From positions 1 to 37,816 of the forward strand of contig CAMPIL010000001.1 of assembly GCA_946886375.1 (NCBI GenBank): a DNA stretch of 37,816 nucleotides, given 5' to 3'. Positions 15,552 to 25,092 of this stretch are shown one piece after another. The notes under the pieces are model-generated. The model was not told the DNA's origin and ran no database searches. It was given only the letters and a program-made list of their open reading frames with translations. The DNA is from an uncultured Phycisphaerales bacterium. GTDB taxonomy: Bacteria; Planctomycetota; Phycisphaerae; Phycisphaerales; SM1A02. Both the position numbers and the translations under genes were made by a program. Within the stretch, counting starts at the first letter, position 1, and the number at the start of each line of letters is the position of its first letter.

Positions 15552-16433
15552 TTACGGCAGCGAATGCGCCGGCCCGCCGCTGGTCGGCGCCCAGGCCGAG
15601 TTGGTCGCAGCCGGATCGTCGTAGCGCGTGGGCACTTCATCCGGCACGACCTGGTCGGTGATGATCACCTCGACCCGCGCGTTCGCCTTGTCCGCGTTGC
15701 GATTGCTGGGGTAGGCCTCCACCCGGTCGTGGTCCGCGCACACCACCAGCCGCAGTTGCCACCACGCCACGCCCTCGATCGCCAGCGCCTTGGCCACAGC
15801 CATCGCGCGTGCGGAGGACAACTGCATCGCCTGCTCCGGGCCTCGATTGGCCTCGACGGAACTCACGTGGCCGCGCACTTCGACGATCAAACGCAGGCCG
15901 CGCACCTTCTTCGCGACTTCGGCGATCGTGGATTGTGCGCCCGCGAGCAGTTCGGCGGAATTCTCGGGGAACGGCACGCTGCCGCTCACCGCGTAATACT
16001 CGCTGGGCCGGATCGACTGAACGTCCTGCTCAAAACCCTTCACGCCCGGGTCGCGCGTCTCGCTCTTGCCGGCCCTTTGCAGCAACCGCTTCACCAGTTG
16101 CGCATCGCGCGGGTCGGTGGAGTTGATGTCCACGGGATTGTTGAACGCCTCACGCACGCCGATGGCGAAATCGAGCATGGCTTCATCGGCCTTGGGCGCC
16201 TCGCCGTGCTCGCCTTTCTGGCCCCCGCCACCCATGGTCTGCTTGGCCATGTTCATCGCCAGCAGAATGACGAAGAAACCCATCATCAGCACGACGTTGT
16301 CAGCGAATGAAATCAGCCACTCGGGCGCACCCTCGTGACCTTCCTCGTGCCCGCCGCCATGACCATGGCCGCCGCCGTGGCTCTTGTGGCTCTTGCCGTG
16401 CGATTCGGAGTTGTCATGAGGCGTTTCGGACAT
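15552..16433 (-). CDS. motB: MotB-like flagellar stator/OmpA-domain protein
   Basis: 293 residues. After a histidine/glycine-rich N-terminus (residues 12-33, eight histidines) comes the single membrane helix WLISFADNVVLMMGFFVILL. Its aspartate (D45) matches the proton-carrying Asp32 of E. coli MotB. The C-terminal OmpA/MotB domain covers about 150-265 (VPFPENSAELLAGAQ, LIVEVRGHVSS, LSSARAMAVAKAL, NADKANARVEVII) and would bind peptidoglycan. It follows motA by 133 bp on the same strand. No other flagellar gene is in the window, so a role as a non-flagellar proton-driven stator cannot be excluded. The histidine-rich tail is unusual for MotB. Confidence 0.85.
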   Translation of the reverse strand: MSETPHDNSESHGKSHKSHGGGHGHGGGHEEGHEGAPEWLISFADNVVLMMGFFVILLAMNMAKQTMGGGGQKGEHGEAPKADEAMLDFAIGVREAFNNPVDINSTDPRDAQLVKRLLQRAGKSETRDPGVKGFEQDVQSIRPSEYYAVSGSVPFPENSAELLAGAQSTIAEVAKKVRGLRLIVEVRGHVSSVEANRGPEQAMQLSSARAMAVAKALAIEGVAWWQLRLVVCADHDRVEAYPSNRNADKANARVEVIITDQVVPDEVPTRYDDPAATNSAWAPTSGGPAHSLP

Positions 16434-16566
16434 TTTGATTTCAGAGTCTTGCTTGACAATTCACGACCGCGGCGCTGTCGTGACTGGCTGCGATTTCAAG
16501 GCCGCGCTTCACCGCATTCATTCACGTGCAGCATCCACAATCTGAAACCGAGCATTGCCGATCCTC

Positions 16567-17355
16567 TTACGCAGCCATTTGGAGTTTCGCTCGTCCTGCG
16601 GCGGGGATGAACGCCATCATGCGGTCCAGCGTGACGCGCGGGTTGTCGCCTGCCTGGATCGACAAAATGCCCTGCAGCATCATTTCGCGATTGAGAATTT
16701 CTTCCGATGAGCGCAGCGCCAGTTTGTCGCCGATCGGACCGGCGATCGCGTTGGCGACGATCGCGCCGTACATGGTGGCTGCCACGGCGACGGCGAGCAT
16801 CTTGCCCAGAGCGCCGATGTCGGCCGTCGCCAGATTGCCGAACATGCCGACCTGTCCCACCAGTGTGCCGACGAGTCCCCAGCCGGGCGCGTAGAGTTTG
16901 ATCAGGTCGAAGAATTTCTTGCCGGCCTTGTGGCGTTCCTGCATGGCCATGATCTCCATGCGGAGCGTGGCCTCGATGCCGTCGGGATCGACGCCGTCCA
17001 CCGCCATGCGAAGTCCACTGGCGAGGAACGGATCAGTCTGCTGCAGTTTCTCGATCTCCGGCTCCAGCGCCAGGATGCCGTCGCGGCGGGCCTTCTCGCC
17101 CAGGGTCGCCATGGCCTGCACGACTTCCACCGGATCGCGGCCCTTCTGGAACATGAATCGCTTGATGTATCCCGGCACGCACTTGATGCGGTGCATGGGC
17201 AGGCCCATCAGGCACACGCTGATGCTGCCGCCGCCCACCATCAGCACGCCTTCCAGGGAATAGAACATCATGAAGTGCCCGTGGGACACCTCATAGAAGA
17301 CAACCACCAGGCACACAACGCCCACGATGATGCCGATGAGACTGGCTTTATCCAT
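16567..17355 (-). CDS. motA: MotA-like stator proton channel
   Basis: 262 residues. The ATG at 17355 is supported by GGAGG at 17364-17368. The protein has the MotA/TolQ/ExbB layout: two N-terminal helices (IGIIVGVVCLVVVFYEV and LEGVLMVGGGSISVCLMGL), a cytoplasmic loop, and two C-terminal helices. The conserved APGWGLVGTLVGQVGMFGNL segment carries the proline and GT residues that line the ion path in MotA. It partners MotB, encoded downstream. Together they would convert proton flow into torque or force on peptidoglycan-anchored machinery. Confidence 0.87.
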   Translation of the reverse strand: MDKASLIGIIVGVVCLVVVFYEVSHGHFMMFYSLEGVLMVGGGSISVCLMGLPMHRIKCVPGYIKRFMFQKGRDPVEVVQAMATLGEKARRDGILALEPEIEKLQQTDPFLASGLRMAVDGVDPDGIEATLRMEIMAMQERHKAGKKFFDLIKLYAPGWGLVGTLVGQVGMFGNLATADIGALGKMLAVAVAATMYGAIVANAIAGPIGDKLALRSSEEILNREMMLQGILSIQAGDNPRVTLDRMMAFIPAAGRAKLQMAA

Positions 17356-17544
17356 CCGACCCGCCTCCAGGGTGAGGAACCGTACAAGGCTCCATCGGCG
17401 CAACAGGCGGAAGACTGAAGGGATATGACGGGGGCGCAGGTGGGGCAGGCGAGAGCAGGTGGAAAGGTTCAACGCCGCTGCTTCTGCTGCGTGTTTCCGG
17501 ACCTCAACGCCCATGCACTGCAATGCACGGACTTCACGCGATGA

Positions 17545-18965
<1,421 letters not shown>

Positions 18966-18973
18966 CCCCACGC

Positions 18974-20350
18974 TCAAGCGGCCTGAAACTCGGGCTCCTC
19001 GCACCGAACCGTGGCGGGCAACGCGGCTTTCACAGCGGGAATCGTGCTGGCCTGCCGCTTGAGATCGATGACCACCCTCGCGACGTAATCGAGGTGCGAT
19101 TGCGTGTAGGTGCGGCGGGGAATCGCCAGGCGAACCAGGTCCAGCGGCTGCTCATCGCGGGTGCGCAGCACGCTGCCGATGCGGGTGCCGCGGATGCCGC
19201 CGTGCTCGTAAATTGCGCATGCCAGCGCGTGGGCGGGATTGTCGGCCCGGCCAAGATGCGGACAGAAGCGCTGCGCATCCAGGAAGATCGCATGCCCACC
19301 GACGGGTTCCACCGCGGTGATGCCCGCCTCTGCAAGTTGCTGGGCCAGCCGCGCAATCAGATGCGAACGCCCGCCGAGGTAACTTTCGCTCATCGCCTCC
19401 TGCAATCCGACGGCGATGGCGTCAAGGTCGCGCCCGGGCAGGCTGCCGTAGGTCATCTGGAAGCCTTCGGTCAGCACGCACAGGTTGCACGCCTTGCGAT
19501 AAAAATGCTCATCCCGCAGCAGCAGCAGACCGCCCGCGTTGCACAAGGCGTCTTTGCGGGCCGACATCACCGCCCCGTCGGCCAGGTCGAACATCTCGCG
19601 CACGATCGCGTGAATAGGGCGATCTTTCTGGCCTGCTTCACGCTGTTTGATGAACCACGCGTTCTCGGCAAACCGGCAGGCGTCAAGTATCAGCATCTTG
19701 CCGTGCCTGTCGCAGATCTCGCGCACGGCGCGCAGATTCGCCAGCGACACCGGCTGCCCGCCATTGGAATTGCACGTCACCGTCACCATCACAAACGGCA
19801 CGTCGCCCGCCATGCCTGTGGCCGGCTCAAGCAATTGCTCTAATTTCCGGGGGTCCAGATTTCCCTTGAAAGGCGCCGTGTTGAATGCGTCATCGCCTTC
19901 GGCACAAAGCAGGTTGTATGCCTCGGCCCCGCTGGCTTCGATCATGCAGCGAGTCGTGTCGAAATGCGCGTTGTTGGGCACGATCATCCCGTTGCCCGTG
20001 GGGGCCTTGCCGATGATCGATTCCACCAGCAACCGCTCCGCGACGCGGCCCTGGTGCGTCGGCAGCACGAACTCAATGCCCGTGATGCGCTGCACGGTTT
20101 CGCTGAGGCGGTGAAAACTGGATGAACCCGCGTACGACTCGTCGCCCCGCATCATGCCCGCCCACTGCTGGCTGGACATCGCGCCGGTCCCTGAATCGGT
20201 GAGCAGGTCGATCATGACGTGCTCAGCGCGCAGGCGAAACAGGTTGTGGTCGGCGTCCTTGAGAAACCGCCGCCGCTGCTCGCGCGTGGTCAAATGAATC
20301 GGCTCAACCGTCTTGACGCGAAACGGCTCGAATTCGATGGGAATGGTCAT
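18974..20350 (-). CDS. tnaA: Tryptophanase-type beta-eliminating lyase
   Basis: 458 residues, a PLP enzyme of the tryptophanase/tyrosine phenol-lyase family. The PLP lysine is in SARKDALCNAGG, with GGQPVSLANLRAVRE and CRFAENAWFIKQRE nearby. Two positions that separate the enzymes in the literature point to tryptophanase: Asp in HFDTTR (Thr in tyrosine phenol-lyase) and Ile in GTRIGSV (Arg in tyrosine phenol-lyase). The C-terminal strand that carries His463 in E. coli TnaA is absent or diverged here. The expected reaction gives indole, pyruvate and ammonia from tryptophan. The ATG at 20350 follows a TATACT hexamer by 10 nt; the longer frame would cover the promoter. Confidence 0.85.
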   Translation of the reverse strand: MTIPIEFEPFRVKTVEPIHLTTREQRRRFLKDADHNLFRLRAEHVMIDLLTDSGTGAMSSQQWAGMMRGDESYAGSSSFHRLSETVQRITGIEFVLPTHQGRVAERLLVESIIGKAPTGNGMIVPNNAHFDTTRCMIEASGAEAYNLLCAEGDDAFNTAPFKGNLDPRKLEQLLEPATGMAGDVPFVMVTVTCNSNGGQPVSLANLRAVREICDRHGKMLILDACRFAENAWFIKQREAGQKDRPIHAIVREMFDLADGAVMSARKDALCNAGGLLLLRDEHFYRKACNLCVLTEGFQMTYGSLPGRDLDAIAVGLQEAMSESYLGGRSHLIARLAQQLAEAGITAVEPVGGHAIFLDAQRFCPHLGRADNPAHALACAIYEHGGIRGTRIGSVLRTRDEQPLDLVRLAIPRRTYTQSHLDYVARVVIDLKRQASTIPAVKAALPATVRCEEPEFQAA

Positions 20351-20360
20351 GAAGGCGGCC

Positions 20361-20366
20361 AGTATA
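20361..20366 (-). promoter_or_regulatory. Putative -10 element of the tryptophanase gene
   Basis: TATACT on the minus strand, 10 nt before the ATG. A weak TTTGCC lies 16 bp upstream. No ribosome-binding site fits in the short leader. Confidence 0.4.
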
Positions 20367-20506
20367 GAACAGGGGCGGTCCCGGCAAACTGCCCAGTAGA
20401 TCGGCAAAGAACCAACAAAATGTCGAAAGTTCGTGGGAGACAGACGTCGTCCATGCCGCACTGACGGGAACCTGGTCGGCGAGCCTCAATCGACAAAGCC
20501 TCAGCA

Positions 20507-21442
20507 TCACTGCGGCGCGGCAAAGCGAGGCGGCTTACCCTCCAATACCGCTATCACGTCCTTCACCACCCAACTCATGTTGTTCATGGCAGTCTCGGTG
20601 CGGCTGGCCAGGTGCGGGTACAGCCGGGCGTTGGGCACGCCCAACAGCGGGTACTTTTCGTCGATCGGTTCCGGGTCGTGCACATCCAGCATCGCCAGCG
20701 ACTGCGGGTTGCCGCGCAGCCAATCCGCCAACGCCAGGTTATCCACAACCAGACCCCGGCTCGTATTGATGAAAATCGCCTGTGGCTTCATGCGGGCGAT
20801 CAACTCGGCATTGATGAACTTGCGGTTTGACGGGCGGCCGTCGACATGCACGCTCACGACATCAGCCGTGGCGAACAGCGTCCGCGCATCGACCGGTTCC
20901 GCGCCGAACCGCTGCTCGGGCGGCATGACCTCGACATCGTTGTACAGCACCTGAAAACCGATCGCTCGCGCCACCTCCGCCAGCCGCTTGCCAACCCGGC
21001 CCAAGCCCAGAATCCCCAGCGTGAGTTGGTTCATCTGTCGCTTTCCCACTGTTTCTTCCCGCAACTGATTCCAAGTCGCAACATCAACTGCATGTTCAAG
21101 CGAAACACGCGGCCGCAGCGCATCACCGAGCAAGCACACAACGTATTCCACAACCGCTTGGGTGTTGGCGTCGGGTGTATACACAACCTCGATGGATCGA
21201 CGCCTGCATGCCGCGACATCAATGTTGTCCAGCCCCACGCCGGCCCGGCCGACCACGCGCAGGTTGCCAGCGCGATCCAATAACTTGTCATCCACGATGG
21301 TGTAGGTTCGAACAACCATTCCGCACGCCTCGCCGATCGCGCGGTCGAACTCTGCGCTGCCCGGCCGACAGGCAACCAACCGACAACGCTCGGCCAGCCA
21401 AACGGCGGCGTCGGCGGACAAATGCTCCGTCTGAATCACCAT
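20507..21442 (-). CDS. D-isomer-specific 2-hydroxyacid dehydrogenase (phosphoglycerate dehydrogenase-like)
   Basis: 311 residues; the ATG at 21442 is preferred over an upstream TTG. The Rossmann motif GLGRVGKRLA is at 146-155. The catalytic triad of the family is visible: Arg229 in INTSRGLVVD, Glu258 in DPEPID and His277 in YPHLAS. The N-terminal substrate part has VGRAGVGLDNID. It lacks the C-terminal ACT regulatory domain of long SerA enzymes, so it may act on another 2-hydroxyacid such as glycerate or a C-terminal binding protein-like substrate. It lies 156 bp upstream of the tryptophanase start on the same strand; a common pathway is not evident. Confidence 0.87.
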   Translation of the reverse strand: MVIQTEHLSADAAVWLAERCRLVACRPGSAEFDRAIGEACGMVVRTYTIVDDKLLDRAGNLRVVGRAGVGLDNIDVAACRRRSIEVVYTPDANTQAVVEYVVCLLGDALRPRVSLEHAVDVATWNQLREETVGKRQMNQLTLGILGLGRVGKRLAEVARAIGFQVLYNDVEVMPPEQRFGAEPVDARTLFATADVVSVHVDGRPSNRKFINAELIARMKPQAIFINTSRGLVVDNLALADWLRGNPQSLAMLDVHDPEPIDEKYPLLGVPNARLYPHLASRTETAMNNMSWVVKDVIAVLEGKPPRFAAPQ

Positions 21443-21559
21443 CGTGTCAGATTTCACAAACAACCTTTCGCATGACTTGGCGAACCGTCGCTCTTGTTAA
21501 GTGCTCACTGTACGAGACAGACAAATGATCTGCATCTTCAACCTGCAACGGCTTCAGAA

Positions 21560-21587
21560 TTGACAGTGCCCCGCGATCGGCTACATT
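21560..21587 (+). promoter_or_regulatory. Sigma-70-like promoter of the HU gene
   Basis: -35 TTGACA (21560-21565), 16-bp spacer, -10 TACATT (21582-21587), followed by a leader of about 70 nt. The leader holds a small hairpin (CGCCTA/TAGGCG, 21603-21624) and a GGGAG ribosome-binding site. Confidence 0.6.
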
Positions 21588-21661
21588 CCTGACCATGTGA
21601 TGCGCCTACCCAGGAGGCTAGGCGGCCCGCCAACTATTCAATCTTCCAAAGGGAGTCTCCG

Positions 21662-21931
21662 ATGAATAAGGGTCAACTGATCGAAGCAGTCGCGTCCGAA
21701 CTGGGCGATTCCAAGGCCTCGGCAACTCGCGCAGTGGACGCGGTGATCAACTGCATCACCAACGGCATCAAGCGCGATGAGGGCGTCACCATCGTCGGCT
21801 TCGGCTCCTTCGTCAAAAAGCAGCGCAAGGCCCGTATCGGGCGCAACCCCGTCACCGGCGAGCCGCTGGAGATCAAGGCTTCCAAGACCGTCGGCTTCAA
21901 GGCCAGCCAGACGCTCAAGGAAACAATGTAA
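21662..21931 (+). CDS. HU-family DNA-binding protein
   Basis: 89 residues, the standard length of HU/IHF proteins. Signatures: MNKGQLIEAVASELG at the start, VTIVGFGSFVKKQRKARIGRNPVTGEPLEI forming the DNA-clasping beta arms with the RNP motif, and TVGFKASQTLKE at the end. It binds and bends DNA non-specifically and shapes the nucleoid. It has a well-defined promoter and a GGGAG ribosome-binding site, and stands as a single gene. A short stem-loop (21932-21948) follows the stop but has no T-run. Confidence 0.96.
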   Translation: MNKGQLIEAVASELGDSKASATRAVDAVINCITNGIKRDEGVTIVGFGSFVKKQRKARIGRNPVTGEPLEIKASKTVGFKASQTLKETM

Positions 21932-21997
21932 GTCAATTCAATATTGACACGCGTGGGGCATGCGGCCGGCGCTTCGTCTCCCGCTTTGCCGATGCGC

Positions 21998-22549
21998 TCA
22001 TTCAAGTTCGCACGACGCCACCTCATGATGAATCGCGCCGGATGATGACAACGTGCTGCGCATGAGCGCGATTCGATTCACCGCAAACGGCGGAAGGTCC
22101 AGCGGCACATCAAGTCGAACGCCCCGGGCCGGTGAACGAAAGCGGCACAGCGTCAAATGCGGCCGGTAACGCTCGGCATCGCGCGACCGCACATTGTGCG
22201 CCAGCCGCGTCACCAGCCTGCGATGAACCTCCATCAACGTTGGATGTCCCTGCAATTCAGCGGCGACCAGCCGCGCCGGGCCGCGCTCAGGCAGCGTGAT
22301 CAATCGTGAAGGCGCGATGGCGAATGCGCTCAGCCCCGCTGCGCTGCGGCGAACCGATTCCACCGTCGCATCCAGATCGGCTGATGGCGTGTCGCCGATG
22401 AACTGCACGGTCGCGTGTACTTGCTCGGCCGGCCTCGCCCGGTATGACGGAATGTCCAGTTTTCCCAGCAATTCCAGGATGGCCGCAACCGTGGACGGAT
22501 CGGGGAAGATCGCGACAAACAGTCGAAGGTTCGCGCTCGGCCGGGCCAT
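21998..22549 (-). CDS. thpR: RNA 2',3'-cyclic phosphodiesterase / 2'-5' RNA ligase family protein
   Basis: 183 residues of the LigT-like 2H phosphoesterase family. Both catalytic H-x-T motifs are seen: HATVQF (His45, Thr47) and HLTLCRF (His131, Thr133). The start LRLFVAIFPDP and the segment LRARPAEQ-like before the first motif fit the family. Members hydrolyse 2',3'-cyclic phosphate ends or join RNA with a 2'-5' bond; the physiological substrate is unsettled. A TAGGAT hexamer lies 6 nt before the ATG, suggesting a leaderless mRNA. It is convergent with the HU gene. Confidence 0.9.
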   Translation of the reverse strand: MARPSANLRLFVAIFPDPSTVAAILELLGKLDIPSYRARPAEQVHATVQFIGDTPSADLDATVESVRRSAAGLSAFAIAPSRLITLPERGPARLVAAELQGHPTLMEVHRRLVTRLAHNVRSRDAERYRPHLTLCRFRSPARGVRLDVPLDLPPFAVNRIALMRSTLSSSGAIHHEVASCELE

Positions 22550-22555
22550 GCGAGA

Positions 22556-22561
22556 ATCCTA
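22556..22561 (-). promoter_or_regulatory. Putative -10 element of thpR
   Basis: TAGGAT on the minus strand, 6 nt before the ATG, the same hexamer and spacing as at pyrE. No clear -35 was found. Confidence 0.35.
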
Positions 22562-22718
22562 GCGATGCACGATTCCAATGGGTCGAACTGGAAGTCGGTT
22601 GAAATTGCATCCCAATACCGATTGCCTGCGTTATGACCCGCCATATCCCTTGCAACAGCGTCCGTCTGCGGCTCGATTGTTTCGCCCGCGATTTACGATT
22701 CTCGCTCCGCGATTTACG

Positions 22719-24062
22719 ATGATGCGCAATCGCCGCTTATTGTCTTGCTTCGATTGTGCTGATTTGACCAACGCTCCCGGCCAACTTCATCGCGATGTGC
22801 TGAGCCGAATCCTGGCCGTAGCGCGGGCTTTGGGCGCGTCGTCGGACCTGCGCGAAATCCTCAACCTCATCATCGACGCTATGCGCGACACGCTCCACGC
22901 CGATCGCGCCACCGTGTTTGAATTCGCCGCCAAATCCAATGAACTGTTCACCAGCGTGGCGCACGGCGTTGATGAAGGCGAGGGCGCGGCTGCGGTGCGC
23001 GAAATCCGCATTCCCGCCACCAAGGGCCTCGCCGGCGAATGCGCGCAGACTCGCCGCATCATCAACGTGCCCGACGCCTACGCCGACGCGCGCTTCAACC
23101 AGGCCGTCGATCATCAGACCGGTTACCGCACGCGGTCGATTCTCACCGTTCCCCTGCTGGGCCACGATGGAGAACTCGTGGGCGTCGCGCAGGTGCTGAA
23201 CAAGCACGGCGGGCCGTTCACCGCGGAGGATGAAGGAATCGCCGCCGCGCTGGCCGCCCAGGCCGCCGTTGCCATGCGGCGCGGACGTTTGATCGAAGAT
23301 CGTCTCGTGCGGCAGAAACTCGAGCGCGACATCGAACTGGCGCGCAGAATTCAGCAGAGCAGTTTTCCCAATTCGCTTCCTGCGATCGCGGGCTTCGACA
23401 TCGCGGCGTGGAATCAGCCCGCCGAGGAAACCGGCGGAGACGTGTACGACGTCATTGCCGCCGAACCGGGCGGGCGCGTGGTGTTTCTCATGGCTGACGC
23501 GACGGGCCACGGCGTCGGGCCCGCGCTGTCGGTCACACAGCTTCGCTCCATGCTGCGCATGGCGGTGCGGCTGGGCGCTGATCTTCAGGCCATCGCCCTG
23601 CACGCCAACCAGCAGTTGTGCGATGACCTGCCCGGCGGGCGGTTCATCACGGCGTGGTTCGGCGAACTCGATGCTGACCGCTCCACGATCGCAAGTTTCA
23701 GCGCCGGCCAAGCCCCGCTGCTGCGATACATCGCCGCGGAAGACCGCTTCGAATCCGCCGACGCCGACACGCTGCCCCTGGGCGTGATTGATGTGCTCGA
23801 TGTCACCGACGCGCGCGAAATGCCCATGCGTCCCGGCGACATCTACGCGGTGATTTCCGACGGCATCTTCGAAACGCACAACGAACACGGCGAACAGTTC
23901 GGCTCCGATCGCGTGCAGGAGTGCCTGCATCAATTCCGCGCGTGCGCCGCCGCCGACATCATCGCGAATCTTCGCCGCTGCGTGGAAGAGTTCACCGGCG
24001 GCCGTTCGCCCGAGGATGACCGCACCGTCATCATCATCAAGAAGCAGGACGCCGCGTCATGA
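22719..24062 (+). CDS. GAF-domain SpoIIE/PP2C-type protein phosphatase
   Basis: 447 residues from the ATG at 22719; an upstream non-ATG or the ATG at 22722 is also possible. A GAF sensor domain (about residues 35-190) includes ADRATVFEF, TKGLAGECAQTRRIINVPDAYAD and LTVPLLGHDGELVGVAQVLN. A coiled linker (ERDIELARRIQQSSFP) leads to a PP2C/SpoIIE domain. The metal-binding acidic residues are intact: TGGDVYD, DATGHGVGP, ISDGIFE and PEDDRTVIII. Such proteins dephosphorylate anti-anti-sigma factors or similar partners when the GAF domain is bound. The MBL gene starts 10 nt after its stop. Confidence 0.9.
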   Translation: MMRNRRLLSCFDCADLTNAPGQLHRDVLSRILAVARALGASSDLREILNLIIDAMRDTLHADRATVFEFAAKSNELFTSVAHGVDEGEGAAAVREIRIPATKGLAGECAQTRRIINVPDAYADARFNQAVDHQTGYRTRSILTVPLLGHDGELVGVAQVLNKHGGPFTAEDEGIAAALAAQAAVAMRRGRLIEDRLVRQKLERDIELARRIQQSSFPNSLPAIAGFDIAAWNQPAEETGGDVYDVIAAEPGGRVVFLMADATGHGVGPALSVTQLRSMLRMAVRLGADLQAIALHANQQLCDDLPGGRFITAWFGELDADRSTIASFSAGQAPLLRYIAAEDRFESADADTLPLGVIDVLDVTDAREMPMRPGDIYAVISDGIFETHNEHGEQFGSDRVQECLHQFRACAAADIIANLRRCVEEFTGGRSPEDDRTVIIIKKQDAAS

Positions 24063-24072
24063 AGGAATCACC

Positions 24073-24819
24073 ATGCGTGCATTGATCACGGGCGTCGGCG
24101 ATGCGTTCACACGCGCGAGTTTCGGCACCAGCGCGCTGGTTGAAGGCGCCCGGGGTTTCGTGCAGATTGACTGCCCAGATCCCATCCACCGCGTCTGGCA
24201 GGAAGCCACCGGCCGCGCCCGATGGAACGCGAGCGCGGAGAACATTCACGATGTGATCGTCACGCACCTGCATGGCGATCACTGCAACGGGCTGGAATCG
24301 TTTGGATTCTGGCGCGGCCTGCAGCGCATGCGCGATCCCGGCTCGGCCCGGCCGCGCCTGCACCTCTCGCGCGAAGCCGCCGCGCGCGTGTGGGAAAAAC
24401 TGGCCCCGGCGATGGATGGCCCCTTGGGCGCGGCCCGCCGCAATGTGCTGACCGATTTCTTCGATGTTCGCGAGATTCATCCCGACAGGCCCAGCGAAAT
24501 CGCCGGCCTGACCGTGCATTGCCGGTACACCAGACATTCCATTCCCACAGTCGGTTTGCTGCTGAGCGACGGCCGGCACACGCTGGGCTGGTCGGCAGAT
24601 ACGGCGTTTGATCCCGATCACATCGCGTGGCTGAACCGGGCCGACATCATCGTGCATGAATCCAACCTCGGCCCGACGCACACGCCCATCGAAGAACTCA
24701 ATGCCCTGCCCAAGGAGATTCGAGCCAAGATGCGCCTGGTTCACCTGCCCGACGGCTTTGACAGCAGCCGCACGGACATCGCCATCCTCCGCGCGGGCGA
24801 TGTGCTTTCCTTTCCATGA
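24073..24819 (+). CDS. Metallo-beta-lactamase-fold hydrolase
   Basis: 248 residues. The start at ATG 24073 has GAAGGAA just upstream and gives a normal MBL N-terminus. The zinc motif THLHGDHCNG (HxHxDH) is at about residues 63-72. Later ligands are in RYTRHSIPTVG and GWSADTAFDPD, and LVHLPDGF provides a candidate final histidine. The layout resembles the RNase Z-like/cyclic phosphodiesterase branch of the family. It is almost certainly cotranscribed with the SpoIIE-type phosphatase (10-nt gap). The substrate is unknown. Confidence 0.87.
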   Translation: MRALITGVGDAFTRASFGTSALVEGARGFVQIDCPDPIHRVWQEATGRARWNASAENIHDVIVTHLHGDHCNGLESFGFWRGLQRMRDPGSARPRLHLSREAAARVWEKLAPAMDGPLGAARRNVLTDFFDVREIHPDRPSEIAGLTVHCRYTRHSIPTVGLLLSDGRHTLGWSADTAFDPDHIAWLNRADIIVHESNLGPTHTPIEELNALPKEIRAKMRLVHLPDGFDSSRTDIAILRAGDVLSFP

Positions 24820-25092
24820 TCGCATCGTTGGGCGGATTCAGTTCGCTTATGGATTGGCCTTTACCACCGAAGCGCGCCATATGCAGGGAAGGAATGTGTT
24901 TTGATGTTGATCAACGTGCTTGAATTCCATCGCCTCCATCCGCGTTCATCTGCGGTTCAATCCTTCACCTCTGCGGGGATAGCGCCGTGGCGGCGTACTA
25001 CGACTTTGGCATAGCATCCGATTTCGACTCATCTGTATCATCTGCGGCATCTGCGGATGACCGTACCTCCACATCACCAGGAGCGTTCGCGC

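Noticed and set aside
18974..20350. Tyrosine phenol-lyase
   Set aside because: The substrate-determining positions read Asp (HFDTTR) and Ile (GTRIGSV), as in tryptophanase, instead of Thr and Arg.
22737..23933. 398-codon minus-strand frame
   Set aside because: Antisense to the GAF-SpoIIE phosphatase, whose catalytic aspartates are all present.
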